Of a stretch of DNA of 64,000 nt, positions 1 through 10,169 are shown piece after piece. Within the stretch, counting starts at the first letter, position 1; each line of letters begins with the position of its first letter. The notes under the pieces were generated by a model. That model was not told where the DNA came from, ran no database searches, and saw nothing but the letters and a program-made list of their open reading frames with translations. The translations under genes and the position numbers were made by a program. Source of the stretch: Lutjanus erythropterus (Eukaryota; Chordata; Actinopteri; Lutjaniformes; Lutjanidae); the NCBI GenBank assembly GCA_020091685.1, contig CM034599.1, positions 29,117,920 to 29,181,919 on the forward strand. The letters run 5' to 3'.

Positions 1-91
1 AACTTCAATAAAATACATTTGAGTGCAGTTTTGGTGCAATATTATTTGAAGTTAAGCGATGATTTAATACATACTGCTTTTCTCTTCATAG

Positions 92-948
92 GTTCTTCCG
101 GTTCTTCATAACCCTCTCCATGAGCAGATTGGTATTTTCTCCCCCAGGGTGCTCAGCAGTGGGCAAAAGTACTTTCTGTATATTGAGTTTGGTGCTGAAC
201 TTGCAGAAGGCTTCTATGGCTTCTATAAGAGCACATACAGAACCAGCGCAGGAGAGACCAGGTAGGACAGAATAGACTGTTTCCCAGCAAGTTTGGTAAA
301 ATATTTTATACATACAGGGAGGGTACAGCTACCAGCAAGTACTACCAGTAAGTGTCTTTTTTCAGGACCTTAGCTTCGACTCATTTTGAGCCCACGAGTG
401 CTCGGATGGCGTTCCCTTGTTTTGATGAGCCGAGTTTCAAAGCCAACTTCTCCATACGTATCAGGAGGAGTCCAGAGTACATTTCGCTGTCTAACATGCC
501 TGTGGTGAGTGTTGCCTTAATGTTAGTTTTCATGCATGTTTGAATGTTTGTGAAAAACGACTACAATGAATTGTTCATGTGTTTCAGGCCAACACTGTTG
601 AAGTAAAAGACGGCCTCCTTGAGGACCAGTTTGATGCCAGTGTAAAGATGAGCACATACCTCGTAGCGTTTGTTGTCTGTGACTTCAAATCTGTCACTGC
701 AACAACATCCTCTGGGGTGCAGGTGTGATCTTCCTGACAATATTTTACTTTTTTAATATCTTGCCAACAGTATTACTTCCTCAGTGACACATTTTATTTG
801 TTTTTCATCACTGCTGTGTATCTGTAGGTGTCCATCTATGCTGCCCCAGAGAAGTGGCTGCAGACACGCTATGCTCTGGAGGTTGCTGTCAAAATGCTGG
901 ATTTCTATGAGGATTATTTCAACATCCATTATCCTCTACCCAAGCAAG
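92..948 (+). CDS. erap2: erap2-like exons a-d: N-terminal beta domain and start of the catalytic domain
   Basis: Four exons (92-261, 366-504, 588-722, 828-948). They encode the end of domain I, with GFYKSTYRT, then the [11 protein letters not shown] core typical of M1 enzymes, then [11 protein letters not shown] and the [17 protein letters not shown] helix. All splice sites are AG/GT. The 366-504 exon carries His (codon 382-384) where human ERAP1 has Gln181 and ERAP2 has Asp198. The first exon opens in phase 0 after a consensus acceptor, so at least one more coding exon must lie to the left. Bases 1-91 are intron. Confidence 0.85.
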
Positions 949-3900
949 GTACCCTTTGCTCATGCAAAGTGTTTCCAAAAAATAGCGTTTTCACAGCGGG
1001 AACTTTCCTCAGGGACTAGGAACCTTAGGTTGATGCACTTCTGAAATAAGCCCCCACTCCAGAATATCCCTGTTTGGTGGGTAGATTTTTCCAAAAGTAC
1101 ATGAACTTTGGGGGTGGGTTTTGCAGCCTTGAACATTTCCAATTGGTTGAGTACTGGCAGCATTTAATTTCAGCTGTCATTTTTAAAAATCTACAGATGT
1201 AAACCAGTTTATTTACCGTAAAGAACCATAAAGAGTTCTTCAGCTTTTCCCAATAGGAGAACCCTTTTTGCTCCTGATATAACCTTTTATAAAGGTTCTA
1301 CCTAGAACTCAACATAAAGAGTTATACCTAGAATCATCTGTGAAAGGTTCCACCCAGAACCCCCTATTACCACCCAGGAAATTCTAAAAAGAACCCTTTT
1401 GAATTCCAAGGGTTTCATGTAAACCCCACCCAAGGGCTCAACCAAGAACCCTTTTATATTCCAAGGTTTTCATGTAGAACCTACCCAGGGGGATTTAAAA
1501 ATATATTTAAGGGTTTCATTTATAGGGTTCTACGCAGAACCATATTGTATTCTACAGATTAGACAGATTTCAACAATCTATGTTACCATGGCTTTAATTT
1601 AGATTTTTTTAATGCCCATACTTTTAACAATTCTTCAAGAAATCTTACTTCCAGAAATTGTTATTTGGATGGAAAAGGTTCATAATGGAACCCAAAGTCT
1701 TACAAAGGAACCTGGTCTTACCCCTTCTTCAAAAAAGGGTTCAAGAAGAACCGTTTTGGAACCCCTATTTTTAAGATTGTACAGACAGATGAGCCGCTGA
1801 CAAAGTCCAGGCTTTTGTTCTGACAGCAAATGGCTGAAGAAACCTTTTATCTCCTTGAGAAGTAGTTCCTGGGACTTGAGTAGTTCTGGGTTCTCTGGGT
1901 GGAAATGCAGCTATATGGTCTGTCATTTTTCTCCCTCTTTACCCCGTCACTTTCTGTCCCCTGACCTGTGTTTTCCTCTCTCAGACCTGATAGCCATTCC
2001 AGACTTCCAGTCTGGTGCGATGGAGAACTGGGGTCTGACCACCTACAGAGAGACCAGCCTTCTCTTTGATCCCCTCACATCCTCCATTTCTGATCAACTC
2101 TGGGTCACTATGGTGATTGGCCACGAGCTCGCCCATCAGGTGAGAGTGTGAAGCTGTGTCCCCACTCAAAAGACATGGGGGATTACTTTTCATTTCCTTA
2201 CCAAAGAGCACCTTCATTGCACTTGTTTGAATTTCTGTGACCTCCGGACCTTTTCTTTTTTTGAGGATTAAGTGTTTGTTTAGTTCACAAATCACTTATT
2301 ACATTTTTCTGCAGTGGTTTGGTAACTTGGTCACCATGGAGTGGTGGAACGATATCTGGCTGAATGAAGGATTTGCCAGATACATGGAGTACATCTCAGT
2401 TGAGGCCACTTACCCCAACCTCAAAGTGGTATGTGCTTTGTTTATTTGGAGAATTCAACTGATTAACAGTGGCAGATTAATACTAAGACAGGAGAGAGCA
2501 CTGCTGATCCTGTTCTGTGCCCATTCTTGCAGGAAGAATATCTGCTGCACACCTGTTTTGCAGCAGTTGGTCACGATTCGTTGAATTCCTCTCGGCCGAT
2601 ATCCAGCCCAGCAGAGAACCCCACCCAGATCAAACAGATGTTTGACACAGTCTCCTATGACAAAGTATGCTGTCAGTCTCATACATGTGTTGTGCTGCTT
2701 TCGGTCACAAAGAGGGTCACAAAACTCTCTTTAAAGCTCGGTTTAGTTTTTTTTATTCTAATCCTAGAATAAATTTAAATCTGTTGCACCATATTTGAAT
2801 CACCAATGTAAAATGTGATCCAGTCTTAACAGTAAAATAGTCAACTTTCTCCAAGAAAGTTAAGGGACAGACTCAGTCCTGTTGAGTTTTATGTGCTCTT
2901 GTCCATTTTTGATCTTCAGTTATTTTTCCATATGCTCCATTAATTTGGCCAACAAGTTTTTTACAAAGGAGGAGAAATCAGAGCTTGTCTGCTGAGCCAT
3001 CATGAGTAGACTAACAAGGCTAATTAACTTTTTGGCCAGGAAACAATCTAATGTTTTGTTAACTTTTTAGCTAGCTAGCAAACAATGTAAGGTTTGTTAG
3101 CAACCAAAAGTTGACAGTTTTCACCCGTCTTAATTGTGCAACAGAGCCCTGCTAAATTTTTCATCTGGATTTACTCACTTTAAACCTCATTTTGGTAAAC
3201 TATGATTAGAACTAATCTTAGATTTAAAATTATTTATTTTTTTATTGGTGCAACTCTGCAAGTGAGTTTGTTATCTGTTTATTATTGGTTATTATCATAA
3301 AATCTGTTTGAAAAGCTGAGATAGTACATCTATTAAACTTCTCAGAACTGATTTGCCTGGTCATGTTTGAAATTGTTGGCAAACAGCATCTGAAGACAAC
3401 CTTGTCACTATATAACCATTATTCTCTATATTGCTATGCTTTTTCACATGTACGACTAATGATATTCAAACTGCTTTGACAACAACCAACATCATAACCT
3501 GTTGTGGCCTGTTGATTAAATAAACATTTTCTGTCTCTCCCACCAGGGGGCGTGTGTCCTGCACATGCTGCGACACTTTCTGACAGATGACGTGTTCCAG
3601 AGCGGGATTGTACGATATCTCCGCAAATACAGCTACAGAAATGCACACAACCAGGACCTGTGGGACAGTTTAGCAAATGTATAAATACAAATTACATTAT
3701 CTTTGAACGCTGTCACCTTGTCGTCCTTTGTGTAAATCAAAAAGTTAACGGGCGGCGTGACAGAACTGTATTTGACTTTGCAGCCAGAGATCATATTTCA
3801 TTTTTGTCTGGATGTTCTTTAAAGATCTTTAAAAAGTTTTATCTTATACCATATATTGTAAGTCTGTTATATTTCTACTGTGGTGATTTCTCTCCTCTGA

Positions 3901-6900
3901 GACAGTCATCATTTCCCATTCATTTCATTATGGTGCGTAAGTCAACTTTCTGAGACTTGAGAATTGTCTAAAGAAGGTCAAATTAATCAAAGTGAACACT
4001 GTGTCTGTTTTCAAAGTTATGTTATGCAATCGATCAAAAAGTGATTTTAAAAAAAATCTGCTGGCTTGCCGTGGTGTCCATTGTCATGGATTACCAATAT
4101 GAATTTAATTATCTTACTGGAAAGAATTTAATTGGAGCAAACAGCTATTATGAAGGTAGAAAGATCACATTCAGGTTGTAAAACACCATGGTGTAGCATG
4201 GCCATGAAAGGCACATGTGATTTCCAAGAAACATTTTGATCTTTTAATAGAAATTTATGTTGTAAAAAAGTAAATGTTTTAATTGAATTTTATGTTGTTT
4301 TTCAGACATGCTCAGAGGAGGACTTCATCTCAGGAAAACACTGTTACAGCAGCCGCCAGGCTGCCAAGAATGCAGTGAGTAAACATTTAGACATCAACTC
4401 TCTGACCTCTCTTCATAAGTTTTCTCTTAAAAATGATTTTCTGACCTTGTGAGATGGTGTGTGTAAGTGTGTGTATGTGTGTCCTATAGTACCTGTTTGC
4501 AGGGGAACACCTGAATCTGACAGCCATGATGAACACGTGGACGCTGCAGAAAGGGATTCCTCTGGTAACTGTAACCAGGAAGGGGCCTCATCTGCTGCTC
4601 AGACAGGACAGGTTCCTGAGGACGGTGATGCCCTCTGACCCCCTCTGGTCCACACTGCAACAGGGGTTAGCACGCATCTGCACTTGTTCAGTTATTTTTT
4701 TTACTATTTAGTTTACTATTATATTCACATGATACGCTGCTCCCCTACTCTACATTTTTACTCTCACATGTAAATATATATACAAGTTTATTCATAAGGA
4801 CAAACCAGCTTAAGATGAAACATCTCTTTTTCGAGGGGGTCCTAATACACAGCCCACAAGAACATTAAACAGGGAAGACAAAACAATCAACAATTCAACA
4901 CACACACTACAAGTATTATAATCCACACATTAACATCAGAAAGAGTGCATTGCTGTTCACAACCACTAGGTGTCCCCAGAGACGCCGTGAACAGAGTATG
5001 ACAGAGTATTACTGCTGCCAGAATAAGAAAATGGATCGGTATCACATTATAACGTGAAAAGTGTGTTGTTATAACAAGTTATTTTACATTATAATAAAAT
5101 ATTGTCATGTTATAACAGATGTTTTATGTTCTAAAAAGATATTTTCACATTATAACAACATATTTTCTCATTATAACAAGATTTTTCACATCATTACAAT
5201 ATACACTCTTATTAAATCATACTTTGCATTTTATTACAATACACTATCTTGTTATAAAGTGAAAAATGATGTTATAATGTGCTAGCTTATATTTTTACAA
5301 AACATTTTATATATTTCATTATTTATGTTTGTTTTACAGCAAAACATTATTATGACATAACAACATGAAATGTAACATTATACCAAGATAAATAGTACAT
5401 TATTCTAACTAGAAAAATATATTCTTACAATATGATGAGAAAAATGTCCTGTAATAACATAAAAAATATCTTGTTATAACAACAAGCTTTTCATATTACA
5501 ATGTGACCCTAACCCTAATCCATTTTTCTTGCAGCAGTAGATAAATACTAAAGAAACATCCAAGGATAAATATACAGAGATTCTTGAATGCAGTATTAAC
5601 AGGGTAGAAGGGCAGTTTTGGATGCATTTTGATAAACAACATAAGCATAGCCAAAATTGGTAATGTAGGTTATTAGTCAAGTTTCTTTCGGACACTAAGT
5701 GTAAAACAGTTTCTAGATTTAAAAAACCTCACTGGTTCCAGCTACTCACTTAATATTATCAAGAATTCTAAAATAATACTTTCTTTTTTGTCTAGTTTCC
5801 TGTGGCATATCCCTCTGACATACAAGACAGACGCCTCCAGCACCGTCCACAGACACCTGCTGACAACACAAACAGGTAACAGGGAAGAGATACAAAATAT
5901 AGTTCACACATATCTTAATTTTCTATTAATTGTTTTCTATACTCTCTTTTGCTTTTTTAGACAGTATACATATAGGGGAGGACGTCAGCTGGGTGAAAGT
6001 AAACAGTGACATGACGGGTTACTATGTGGTTCATTATGAGGACAGTGGCTGGGACGACATGACCAAACTACTTATGGAAAACCACACTGCTCTAAGCTAC
6101 AAAGATAGGACTCACCTGATACACAACTCCTTTCAGCTGGTCACGTAAGCACATACGTGTTCATGTGTTTGTGTGTCCGTGTTTTCTAGGTTTGTTTTCT
6201 GAAATAGCAGCTAACCTTTCAAATATTCTTGTCTGTCTCTAAAGGGCAGGTCATCTGCCACTCAACAAAGCCCTAGACCTGATTGGTTACCTGCGGTCAG
6301 AGACGCACACAGTGCCGCTCCTCCAAGGACTGGGCTATCTGGAGGCCTTTTACCAGCTTATTGAGAAAAGGAATGAGATTGATCTAACAAACAAGCTGGG
6401 GGTGAGGAGACAAGAGGACGCATTTAATCTGACATTTATTTTACAATGTCAATATAAATTGCAGCTTTAGTTCATGTGAGAATCTGTTTCTCTGCACAGC
6501 TCCCTCATATATTTATTTGATATAAACAAATTACTCATGATAACATGTAGACATTATGATATAACTCCCATAAAAATAATTAAAAAGAAGTAAATAAAAA
6601 AATAAAAAAATACAGCTACATAAAATATTTATTTATTTAACAGTCATATTGTACATATTCTTTCTACTGTTTTTATATTATGTTTTTGTTTTTCATATGT
6701 TATTGTCATTTCTCTGGTTTCTATTTCTATGTTGTTTTGACTTGCAGTACTCGCCTTAATCTTCATCTATATTTTTCATACTATGTTTGTTGTTATGCAC
6801 TAACATTAAAACTGAATAAATGGAACCCATTCTTATTCTGACTCTTTTTCTGTTTCTCCGTGTGCTTTGATGCAGAAGTACATCCTGAAATTTTTCCGTG

Positions 6901-9745
6901 ACATCATTGACCAGCAGACATGGAGCGACGAGGGCTCTGTGTCAGAGCGACGGCTGAGGTCAGAGGTCTTGTCATTGGCCTGCCACCTGGATGATCCTCC
7001 CTGTGTGGAGCGAGCACGCCAGAGCTTCAGAGACTGGCTTCAGTCCAACGGCACACTCAAGTACGTCTACATGATATTTGGACGAACATTATTATCAGTC
7101 AACAACAGCTGATACGAGTCAGATAATCAGCAGCTATTCCCCATGTTAGGCTGGAGTGTATAATTTAATATTTCATCATGTCTCCGCTTGTGTTTACTCC
7201 AGCTTGCCCACTGATGTAGCAAAGATGGTGTACGCAGTTGGAGCTCAGGACGACCAGGGCTGGGCTTCACTCTTACACACATACAACATCTCACTCTCTG
7301 GGGCACAAAAAAACAAAATCCTATTCGCCCTGACCTGCAGCAGAGACGCAGACAAACTACACAGGTACATCTTTTCATGCAGTTAATGCTGCCACCAAGT
7401 GGCAAACATGGAGTATTATATTCAACCTGTGCAGTAGTGACAGGGTATTACAAACAATGAAAGTCCCTCCCACAACCTGTAATAACAGATAAGAAAAGGG
7501 AAAAAGAAATAGTAGAGTAATTGCCTTTTTGCCAATATAAATGGAGTAAATGGCACTCAGGTTGTGGTGCTCAAAACCAAAAAAGAAAAAACAAATCAAA
7601 ACCAGTGCCACTTTCCAAAAATCATGACCTGAATACTCAAGATAAGCATCCCACCATGCCTCAGTGACTTCAACCTCCATTTCTTGTGCCCAAACAGTTT
7701 TTATTTTCTTTTTTACCAAGTGCGTATTTAGCAACATAATAATGAATAGATGTGGGAAATGGATGCTCTCATTCAGGGTGGTAAAGTTGTGAGATTGTTC
7801 CAGGTTTTTTTTGGGAAGTACAGCAGGAAAGTTAGGAAAATGGAGGGAGACCTAATGCCTAACCTGACAGTTACAGAAAAGATAGAATGGAGGTATGATA
7901 TCCAATATTTATTCTGTGTTGGTGGAGGCTCTTTAAGTGACTGTGTGGTGTTAATAGAGCCGCATTATATTGTATATGTTTGTGTTACAGACTGCTGGAG
8001 TTGGGTCTGGAAGGGAAGGTGATTCGTTCCCAGGACCTGTCCTCTCTCATCCTGATGGTGGCGAGGAATGTGCAGGGACATCAGCTTGCCTGGAACTTTG
8101 TCAAGAAGAACTGGGACACACTGGTTGAAAAGTTAGTACGACATAATGGAGACACTCAGGAAAACCTACCTAGACAGGAAAATCTACCTTTTTTAGTCGC
8201 TTCCATGCCAGTCAATAACAAGTCGAACAGGTTTTTGATTTTAGAATGACCTGATTGTACCACAAGCAGCTCAATGGGTAGTTGATTACACAACTATGAA
8301 AGCATTAAAAAACAGTGTGTGCATCTGTAGGAGGAGACATTAAACTGTCCTGTGTTGACTGTCCTCCCTGTTGTCTTACTGCTCTTCAGGTTCCAGCTGG
8401 GCTCATTTTGTATCAGAAACATCATCATTGGTACCACGGGCCAGTTTTCATCTCCAGAGGAACTCACTGATGTAGGTGCACCCTTCTATTTTGAATGCAA
8501 CTTAGAGATGCACCAAACATTTCAACATGCTATTGGTATTGGCTAGTATTTGCAATATCAGTAATATTACTGATAGTGATAATTACTGATAAGATCAATA
8601 TACTGTGGTCTTAAAAAAGGTTTTTAAAATGTTTATGTCTGAAAAACATAACCTGTTTTGCACTTGTATTTCTACTCTTTCAAAAATGCTCCTTCAAATT
8701 GTTGTCAGTTGTAAAATAGAGTGACACATCTACAAAACCCTTTCACAAATGTGTGCTATCACATTTACAGGTCCTCAGCAACATCTTTTAACAATCTTCA
8801 TTACTGGTTTTCTTTTCAACATAGATAAGTCTAGCACTAGCAACTCTAAGTACAGGAAACAAGACAGGAGAAAGTTGGCCAAGGTTCCAAGAAGGCTGGG
8901 ACTTAGGAAGGGTCAATTATGTTTGCATCAAGGTTAGCAGACATTTGTTAATGCTGGGGGTCAGTCAGCCAGTGAGTCAGTGAGTCAGTACCACACTACT
9001 TTACAACTGAAAAAAATTAGAAGAAGCATTTTTGTGAGAGACTAAGGGTAAATGCAAAGGCAAAAAAAAAAAGAAAAACAGGCAAGTGGCAAAAGAATCA
9101 AACTATGAAACTATTTTGATAATCAATTAATTGTTAAAGTTATTTTTTCATGCAAAATGGCAGAAAATTTTATTCCCTTTCTCTCAAATGTTGAGATATT
9201 CCAGATTTTTGTTTAGTATAGTATCATATTAGACTGAAAATTAGACAAGACATTTGAAGACATCACCTTGGGATTTGAAAAACAAAACAAAAACAATTAA
9301 CTTTGGTCTATGTTGGTCCTTGAAAACTGCTAATAAATAAATAAAGCAATTTGTAAAGGGACAAGTAAAATTTGATGTTGGGAAAGTAGATCTCTCACCA
9401 TTAACGTTGAGCCCTGTGCAAGTATAGGAAACAGGAAAGGAGAAAGTTGACTGAGATTCTGCTGAGTTTCTAGCTGGTTCAACTGTTACTGGAACACAGA
9501 GCAAAAAAAAGGAACTGTGAATTTACATTTTTAGTCTAATTTTCAGTTGAATGTTTGTGTGGGTTTTTCGTAAATGGACGTGTGTGTTTGACCCTCAGGT
9601 GCAGTTGTTCTTTGAGTCGATCAAAGAACAGGCGCATCAGCTGAGAGCTACTCAGGTTGCTCTGGACAACGTGCAGAAGAATATCCGCTGGTTTCAGAGG
9701 AACCTGGAGCCTCTGAGAAACTGGCTGAACCAGCAAATGAAGTGA
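92..9745 (+). CDS. erap2: ERAP-group M1 aminopeptidase, probably erap2; 5' exons missing
   Basis: Zinc aminopeptidase of family M1, oxytocinase subfamily. In mammals these enzymes trim N-termini of peptides in the ER lumen for MHC class I loading. Eighteen coding exons join in one frame: 92-261, 366-504, 588-722, 828-948, 1985-2139, 2315-2428, 2533-2664, 3547-3678, 4306-4374, 4490-4665, 5796-5875, 5961-6144, 6245-6401, 6876-7060, 7203-7364, 7991-8131, 8390-8471, 9599-9745 (826 codons plus stop). Human ERAP2 has about 960 residues, so roughly 130 N-terminal residues lie upstream. ERAP2 rather than ERAP1 is favoured by the cysteine loop ([13 protein letters not shown]), [18 protein letters not shown] followed by VHRHLL, and [10 protein letters not shown]. 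Its place directly upstream of lnpep on the same strand also fits human ERAP2. A few segments (PYPLPKQ-like, QSGAMENWG) look more like ERAP1, so orthology is inferred. No frameshift or stop was seen. Confidence 0.85.
949..1984. repeat. Intron with AGAACC-rich non-autonomous element (about 1215-1783)
   Basis: The intron before the GAMEN exon holds about 570 bases built from alternating AGAACC/GGTTCT words. It closely resembles the reverse complement of 25716-26359 in lnpep. The right end (ATTTTTAAGATTGTAC) matches the terminal inverted repeat of that other copy; the left end looks truncated. I infer a non-autonomous DNA transposon family with internal short repeats. Confidence 0.6.
1985..2664 (+). 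CDS. erap2: erap2-like exons e-g: zinc-binding catalytic core
   Basis: Exons 1985-2139, 2315-2428 and 2533-2664. GAMEN, the substrate N-terminus recognition motif, is at 2014-2028. HELAH, the first two zinc ligands and catalytic Glu, is at 2122-2136. The third ligand, Glu of LNEGF, is at 2366-2368, exactly 18 residues after HELAH. The intron falls right after HELAHQ, as in the lnpep paralogue here. Exon 2533-2664 ends with VSYDK; by family knowledge its Tyr is the transition-state-stabilising residue. All key residues are present, so the enzyme should be active. Confidence 0.9.
2760..3300. mobile_element. Probable non-autonomous element in an erap2-like intron
   Basis: The segment starts near GTTGCACC (2782) and ends near GGTGCAAC (about 3250), a short inverted pair. 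Its interior shares phrases with lnpep intron 27352-28047, including GAGCCATCATGAG, CAACAGAGC and CTGGATTTACTCA. The two copies sit in non-equivalent introns, so they are separate insertions of one family. Confidence 0.5.
3547..5875 (+). CDS. erap2: erap2-like exons h-k: domain II end, cysteine loop, domain III
   Basis: Exons 3547-3678, 4306-4374, 4490-4665 and 5796-5875. Exon 3547-3678 continues the catalytic domain ([12 protein letters not shown]). The 69-base exon 4306-4374 is a separate cassette encoding the ERAP-specific loop with two cysteines; lnpep lacks an equivalent. Exon 4490-4665 carries [16 protein letters not shown], the start of the beta-sandwich domain III. Its donor is GTTAGC, a weak form, but it keeps frame with the next exon (FLWHIPLTY). 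Confidence 0.85.
3679..4305. other. Intron, nothing recognised
   Basis: AT-rich intron between catalytic-domain exons. I saw no repeat ends, ORF or RNA gene that I could support. Confidence 0.4.
5040..5500. repeat. AT-rich degenerate minisatellite (TTATAACA words)
   Basis: In the long intron 4666-5795, about 460 bases consist of loosely repeated units with the core ATTATAACAAGATATTTTCA on both strands, roughly 20-25 bases per unit. Many units contain the near-palindrome TTGTTATAACAA. No clean period can be fixed by eye. Confidence 0.6.
5961..9745 (+). CDS. erap2: erap2-like exons l-r: C-terminal helical domain IV and stop
   Basis: Exons 5961-6144, 6245-6401, 6876-7060, 7203-7364, 7991-8131, 8390-8471 and 9599-9745. 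They encode the alpha-helical ERAP1_C-type domain that closes over the active site. Landmarks are [13 protein letters not shown], the [18 protein letters not shown] block, [25 protein letters not shown] and the final RNWLNQQMK before TGA at 9743-9745. Sizes and phases match the corresponding lnpep exons, supporting a tandem duplication origin. The donor at 8132 is GTTAGT. Confidence 0.85.
6402..6875. other. AT-rich intron
   Basis: Low-complexity A/T sequence, strongest at 6570-6700 (AAATAAAAAAATA and ATTTATTT words). No feature beyond composition. Confidence 0.4.
7365..7990. other. Intron, possible old repeat
   Basis: The segment around 7440-7780 reads like an old antisense retroelement copy, but I could not identify a family. 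No splice-site or coding signal was seen. Confidence 0.3.
8472..9598. mobile_element. Last intron of the erap2-like gene with a degraded element near 9085-9290
   Basis: Bases 9085-9290 resemble the teleost family whose ends read GGGCTGCAACTAAC. They carry its typical AATCAATTAATTGTTAAAG and the AGACAAGACATTTGAAGACATCACCTTGGG-type phrase, here without clear ends. A similar family copy lies at 27010-27352. The rest is AT-rich, with GTCAGT repeats at 8960-8990. Confidence 0.45.
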
Positions 9746-9968
9746 AGGACAGCAGAAAGAGAGGTGCTGGTTGGCAGACGCCACAGGGGGGGAAATTTGC
9801 GAGATTTTTGAATTTGTATGTGTTTTTATTTGCAAATTGTAACGTGTGACATAACTGAGGAGTTGACAGTTTTGTATATGAGAAATGGGTTTTTTGTAAA
9901 ATCTTCAGGGGACTTATTTGTTAGACAAAGCAGAAAATGTAATTAGTAGAGGTGCCAGCTGAGCAGTA

Positions 9969-10013
9969 GTTGTGTGTGTGTGTGAGGCCGTGTGTGTACT
10001 GTGAATAATGTAT

Positions 10014-10091
<78 letters not shown>
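9969..10091. repeat. Compound TG/GA microsatellite in the 3' UTR
   Basis: Interrupted TG repeats run to about 10066 and are followed directly by a GA tract to 10091. They lie between the erap2-like stop codon and its AATAAA. Confidence 0.9.
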
Positions 10092-10092
<1 letters not shown>

Positions 10093-10143
10093 TCCATTCC
10101 AATGTGACACTCAAATGCTGTGTAAATGGATTCTTAAATAGAC

Positions 10144-10149
10144 AATAAA
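10144..10149 (+). promoter_or_regulatory. Poly(A) signal of the erap2-like gene
   Basis: An AATAAA hexamer lies about 400 bases after the stop codon, followed by a GT-rich tract (10176-10196) that could be the downstream element. The implied 3' UTR (9746 to about 10165) holds a long TG tract followed by a GA tract. Confidence 0.6.
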
Positions 10150-10169
10150 AGTGTTCTTTGTACCTCCTG

